64,000 nt of DNA from Mya arenaria (taxonomy: Eukaryota > Mollusca > Bivalvia > Myida > Myidae): assembly GCF_026914265.1 (NCBI RefSeq), contig NC_069123.1:33250678-33314677 (forward strand), read 5' to 3'. Below the pieces are notes generated by a model, which saw only the letters and a list, made by a program, of their open reading frames with translations, had not been told where the DNA came from and ran no database searches. Below, piece after piece: positions 59,695 through 64,000 of this stretch (the first letter of the stretch is position 1; each line of letters opens with the position of its first letter). Both the position numbers and the translations under genes were made by a program.

Positions 59695-61140
59695 AGAGAT
59701 TGCTTTTTTGAAAAAGCGCATGTCTCCCCCATTGTGTGGTCGTAGGTGAGAAATAATCAATGATGGACATGAAATTTGTACTTTTGGACTGGAGACGAAC
59801 AAACATAGGGGTCATCTACTGGTCATGACCAACCTGCATACAAAGTATGAAGTTCCTGGGTCCAAGTATGAAGTTCCTGGGTCCAAGCTTTCATAAGTTA
59901 TTGAGCCAAAAGAAGTGTGACGTACGTACTGGTGACAAAGAAATTGACCTTGACCTACTGACCTCAAAATCAATAGTGGTCATCTTATAATCAAGACCAA
60001 CTAGCAAACCAATTATGAAGTTCCTGGGCCGAAGTTGTGTTTAGTAAATCAGCGGAAACTGTTATTTTACCTCAAGGTCACCTTCACCTTTGACCTACTG
60101 ACCTGAAAATCAATACGGGTCATCTACTAGTCATGATCAACTGGCATACCAGGTATTAAGTTCCTGGGTGGAAGCATTCTTTAGTTATTGAGCGGAAACC
60201 ATTTTTTACCTCACAGTATTGTGACCTTCATCTTTGACCTTCTGATCCCAAAATCAATAGGGGCCATCAACTAGTCATGACTAACTGGCATACCAAGTAT
60301 GAAGTTCCTGGGTGTAAACGTTCTTGAGTTATTGAGCAGAAACCGGTTCTTCACCTCAAGGTCAGTGACCTTGACCTTTGACCAACTGATCGCAAAATCA
60401 ACTAGACATCATGACCAACCTCACTTCAAAGTTTGGTGAACCTAGATCAAAGCATTCTCCTGATATTGCACGGAAATATTTTTTTACATTAGAGGTCACA
60501 GCGACGTTGACCTTTGACCTTGTGACCCCCCAAAATATAGGAGTTTTCTAAACCTCATGATCAACCTCCCTACCAAGTTTGGTGAACCTAGGTCAAACCA
60601 TTCTCAAGATATTGAGCGGAAATGTTTTTTACATTGGGGGTCGCCGCGACCTTGACCTTTGACCTAGTGACCCCAAAAACAATAGGGATCTTCTACACCT
60701 CATGACCAACCTCCCTACCAAGTTTGGTGAACCTAGGTCAAACCGTTCTCAAGATTTTGAGCAGAAATGTTTTTTATATTGGGGGTCGCCGCGACCTTGA
60801 CCTTTGACCTAGTGACCCCAAAAACAATAGGGATCCTCTACACCTCACGACCAACCTCCCTACCAAGTTTGGTGAACCTAGGTCAAACCGTTCTCAAGAT
60901 TTTGAGCAGAAATGTTTTTTATATTGGGGGCGCCGCGACCTTGACCTTTGACCTAGTGACCCCAAAAACAATAGGGATCCTCTACACCTCACGACCAACC
61001 TCCCTACCAAGTTTGGTGATCCTAGGTCATGCGGTTTTCCAGTTATCGATCGGAAACGAAGTGTGACGTACGGACGGACTGACGGACTACCGGACAGGGC
61101 AAAAACAATATGTCTCCCCCAGAGAGGGGGAGACATAATT
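59695..61140. repeat. Tandem repeat block rich in TGACCTTTGACCT, framed by ATGTCTCCCCC
   Basis: Units of about 115-145 bp with GACCAACCT, ACCAAGT, GAAGTTCCTGGG or TTTGGTGAACCTAGGTCAAA, ATTGAGCGGAAA and CCTTGACCTTTGACCT. The last three units (60600-61030) are nearly identical with a period of about 145. GCATGTCTCCCCCA opens the block; it closes with GACGTACGGACGGAC and an ATGTCTCCCCC hairpin. No coding frame. Confidence 0.8.
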
Positions 61141-61872
61141 AATCATGGTTGAATTATTCCCCTTTTGCCAAAAAGAAGCTCTATTTCCCCTATTAAAGTG
61201 CAAAAAAAACATTGATAGAAATAAAATAAGGGTATTCAGTGCGCCTTGGCCAGCAAATTTTGAAACAAATATCCAATTTTGAGGGCTTAGTGCAGAACAG
61301 ACATAAATTCTTTCATGTTTCTGTGGAGTTTCATAGGTCTAGCGTAAGCCCTCAAATTGTTCTGGAATATGTGATTAAAAAAAAAAATCAACTAAAACAA
61401 GAAAGAATTTGTATCATTTAATAGTAAGATCATAACAAACAATGAATATATAAAACTAACTACACTTACGAATTCAGAAGGGTTTGCAAGGAACGCATTT
61501 GACAGTCAAGCAGTTGTGATTATGACAACATCACACACAGTTACATAGTACAGTACATTAATGTTTCACCCTTTTTAAAGTATCAAATTTACCTCTAAAA
61601 AGATCGTCAATGAAGAATGCGTTGAAACAAAAAATAAACTCATAAATCTAAAAAGCACAATGTTTTTTTTTTACAAAAAATTACATTTAAATCCAACAAG
61701 GTGACAACAAAGTTCATTACCTATATTATCAATAAAATAATGAAAACTATTGTTCGTCTCAGCAGCTGTTTTAATTTACTCTGACCTTCAATGTTATTAA
61801 AAACCTTCTAATCTCAATATGACATTGCAGCTGCATTTAGTACAGGCAATCAGCACCATGAACAATTAATAA

Positions 61873-62183
61873 TTAAAGGGACTAGACACCAGATTTCGCA
61901 ATTCCAAAATTCTTACTTACTGGTGTGGTGTATTTATCGACATATTTATTTTATTTCAAATGCTAAATATACACTCATAATGGCTTTCCAGGACAGACAG
62001 TGAAATGAAGTGGAAAACTGCTGCAATACAATGTAGACAAAGACCCCGACAGGGAATTTTAGCTGAAACAGCTTGTTAGACAACATGATAGTGCATACTA
62101 GCCCTTATTGATAATTTTAGGCTTGTTTTGAGGAATTACTGTATTTGCCAATTTTCCAACCATCTCGTGTCTAGTCCCTTTAA
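61873..62183. mobile_element. MITE with TTAA ends, family C
   Basis: 311 bp. Left TTAAAGGGACTAGACACCAG, inverted right TTAAAGGGACTAGACACGAG. TTAA at both edges. Confidence 0.8.
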
Positions 62184-62339
62184 CACTAAAAGAGTGATAA
62201 ATACATTAACCAAATTTCTCTGTTAGAAGTAGATGGTATATAATCCGTCATCTTAGTGCAAGAACTCAATATCTGCTTCTATTTACATATGCAGTTATTG
62301 TGTTATTGCATTAGAATGATGATAATCTTGTATAATCAG

Positions 62340-62690
62340 AGTTCCCATTATCTTGAAATATACAATAGCATACAATAAAAACAAAAGCGCTCTGAGCCAA
62401 TGTCAACAGTAATGTAACTTATGTTGTTGTTTTTCAGTTGAATACATTTGTCCACACTTACTAAAGCCAGAGTTATAAGCATTGCTAAACCTGTGGGTTT
62501 TATCTCTGGCAACATGTGTGCCAAGTTCCATTTGAATATCTTGAAATTTTTAGAGTTATGGCCAAGTATTTTTGTTCTTGTTAAGTAATGAGCTCTGCCG
62601 CCAACGACGACAATGACACCAAGGCTTTGACACAATACCACAACTGTTTTTTTTCTTTGAAAAACAGACTTATTAAAAATCATTTACCAA
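62340..62690. repeat. Dispersed repeat containing GTGCCAAGTTCCATTTGAAT
   Basis: Blocks GTTTTATCTCTGGCAACATG, AGTTATGGCCAAG, GCCAACGACGACAATGACAC and CAAGGCTTTGACACAATACC have the look of an invertebrate dispersed repeat. Only one copy here, so family is not established; the 111-residue minus frame is not convincing. Confidence 0.4.
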
Positions 62691-62705
62691 TTGGTTTTAA
62701 AAGCA

Positions 62706-63177
62706 TTAAAGGGACTCGCTCATGTTTTTGGACCATAAGTTATTTTTCCTGGTTATGCATAAAAACACTTATTTTATAACTATTTAAACTCTTTGATACC
62801 GGAATTCTAGTCTTACCCAGGGGAGCAAACCCAATCCAGTACAGTCAAGAAAAAATATTAAACTGAAGTTTTCACCACTCTGCCACAAGGACATATATAT
62901 ACAATAGAGTATATTTTAACGCTTATCAAATACATTGGAAACATCATGTGATAATATCCATCAACCAATCACATTACAATCCTTTGCTGAAGAGCATTAT
63001 TTACGGTATCTAAAATTGTGGTCATCAAGGATATATTTAAGGGAATATCAACATTTGTTAAAGAGTTTCAGCTTTCAGTATCTTTGTTTCGATAATGATT
63101 TGCCACACTATATTTCATTATAAAATTATTATTTTTGTAAAAAGTGCATTTTTCAAACCATGAGCAGGTCGCTTTAA
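62706..63177. mobile_element. MITE with TTAA ends, family D
   Basis: 472 bp. Left TTAAAGGGACTCGCTCATG, inverted right TTAAAGCGACCTGCTCATG. A partial relative (AAAGGGACTCGCTCAC) occurs at 31928. Confidence 0.75.
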
Positions 63178-63880
63178 TAAACACTACAAAATGATACAAC
63201 ACTGTACTATGGACACATGTACTACTAGACACATGTTTATACTGAATTTGAATGAGCTTTCCTGAGTAGTTATCTTACTTTATGGCAAATGTTAACATAC
63301 AGAACCATGATGCACCTTGAACAGTACTTTAGAAAAAGTTGAACATTATTACAAAGATTTACCATTATAGTCAAAATAACCATACCTAGATTTCAACAAA
63401 GATAGAATCAAAGCAAGAGATGGTTTCATGAGCTGAGAATAACTGAAAATATAAATATATTATCGAATGGGGGTCCAGGGGGCTCAGATAGGCCCCTTTT
63501 GGAATGCAGGGTAGCACCTTGGTGTTTTTGTTTAAGATTCAAAAAAAATAATCCAGGAACCGGAGGAAGTTTGCACCACTGAATACATCAGGCTTACAGG
63601 CAAATAACTCAATAGCATACTTAATAGCTTGGGTACCAGCTGTTTTGAGTGAACCCCGAGTTTGATTTAATGCATGTATATAAATTTAATAATTTCAGCT
63701 TAAAATTTGTGTCAGAATGATTTAGTACTTTACTGGTACATACAAATAGAAGGCAAAAAATTAAAAATCTTGCCATGTCCTTAAACCAACATTAGCTTGC
63801 GATCGTTTCGAAACATTGCCAATTCACTGCCGCTATAAATCATATCGAGTCAGTATTACCGGTAATACAAATTTGTGCCT
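63178..63880. other. Intergenic region, no gene seen
   Basis: AT-rich; no exon or repeat recognised. Confidence 0.35.
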
Positions 63881-63894
63881 AACTCACATTGTTT

Positions 63895-64000
63895 TTGTTA
63901 TACACTGACTCTGACAGAACAGAACACTGAATCTGACAGAACACTGACTCCCGACAGAATTCATAGAAAATTGACTCTGACAGAACAGAACACAGCTAGA
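63895..64000. repeat. Short tandem repeat CTGACAGAACAGAACACTGA
   Basis: Four to five imperfect units of about 20-35 bases to the end of the window; it may continue beyond. Confidence 0.75.

Noticed and set aside
60767..61066. 99-residue frame with an internal repeat
   Set aside because: Reads through the tandem DR1-rich repeat; two near-identical halves reflect its 145-bp period.
62348..62683. 111-residue minus-strand frame
   Set aside because: Lies in a probable dispersed repeat and has no domain or splice support.

Overview
The window looks like nuclear DNA from an invertebrate animal, most likely a bivalve mollusc. It is AT-rich, has short GT-AG exons in long introns, and carries three recognisable metazoan genes in a matrix of small inverted-repeat elements, minisatellites and repeats rich in TGACCT and GGACGGACGG motifs. 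The mollusc assignment is inference from the repeat style and gene types; no marker gene is present.

Positions 33008 down to 484 (minus strand) hold one complete polycystin-1-like gene. I traced 35 coding exons. Every junction keeps a consistent phase and the total of 9768 nt is divisible by three, giving about 3255 residues. Order: split signal peptide and Thr run (exons 1-2), seven CCP/sushi exons, PKD-type Ig-like repeats, REJ region, GAIN/GPS, first membrane helix, PLAT domain, five more helices, TOP domain, and a five-helix C-terminal channel-like module (11 helices in all). The sushi exons at 19.9-26.5 kb are a recent tandem duplication of exon plus intron. One copy has a damaged splice donor and another is a truncated relic.

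Positions 33-44 kb have no convincing gene. They hold a hairpin element (31.2 kb), a TTAA-flanked MITE (34.9 kb), a 25-bp minisatellite (35.6-37.1 kb), a 2.4-kb foldback-like palindrome of an 8-bp satellite and about 300-bp modules (37.2-39.6 kb), CAC-rich and 43-bp repeats (40.8-41.8 kb) and another MITE (43.1 kb).

Positions 44400-45933 (plus strand) encode a small single-pass receptor of 4 exons and 248 residues, with one Cys-rich TNF-receptor-like module and a repeated cytoplasmic tail. It converges on a complete eIF4E-binding protein (4E-BP) gene on the minus strand: 3 exons, 115 residues, coding 52907 to 50235, with a probable 3.6-kb 3' UTR.

Positions 53-64 kb are intergenic: several MITEs, a decayed MULE-type transposase fragment, and two tandem repeat blocks. 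One block carries regularly spaced perfect direct repeats of the nuclear-receptor half-site. The three genes have no evident functional link.
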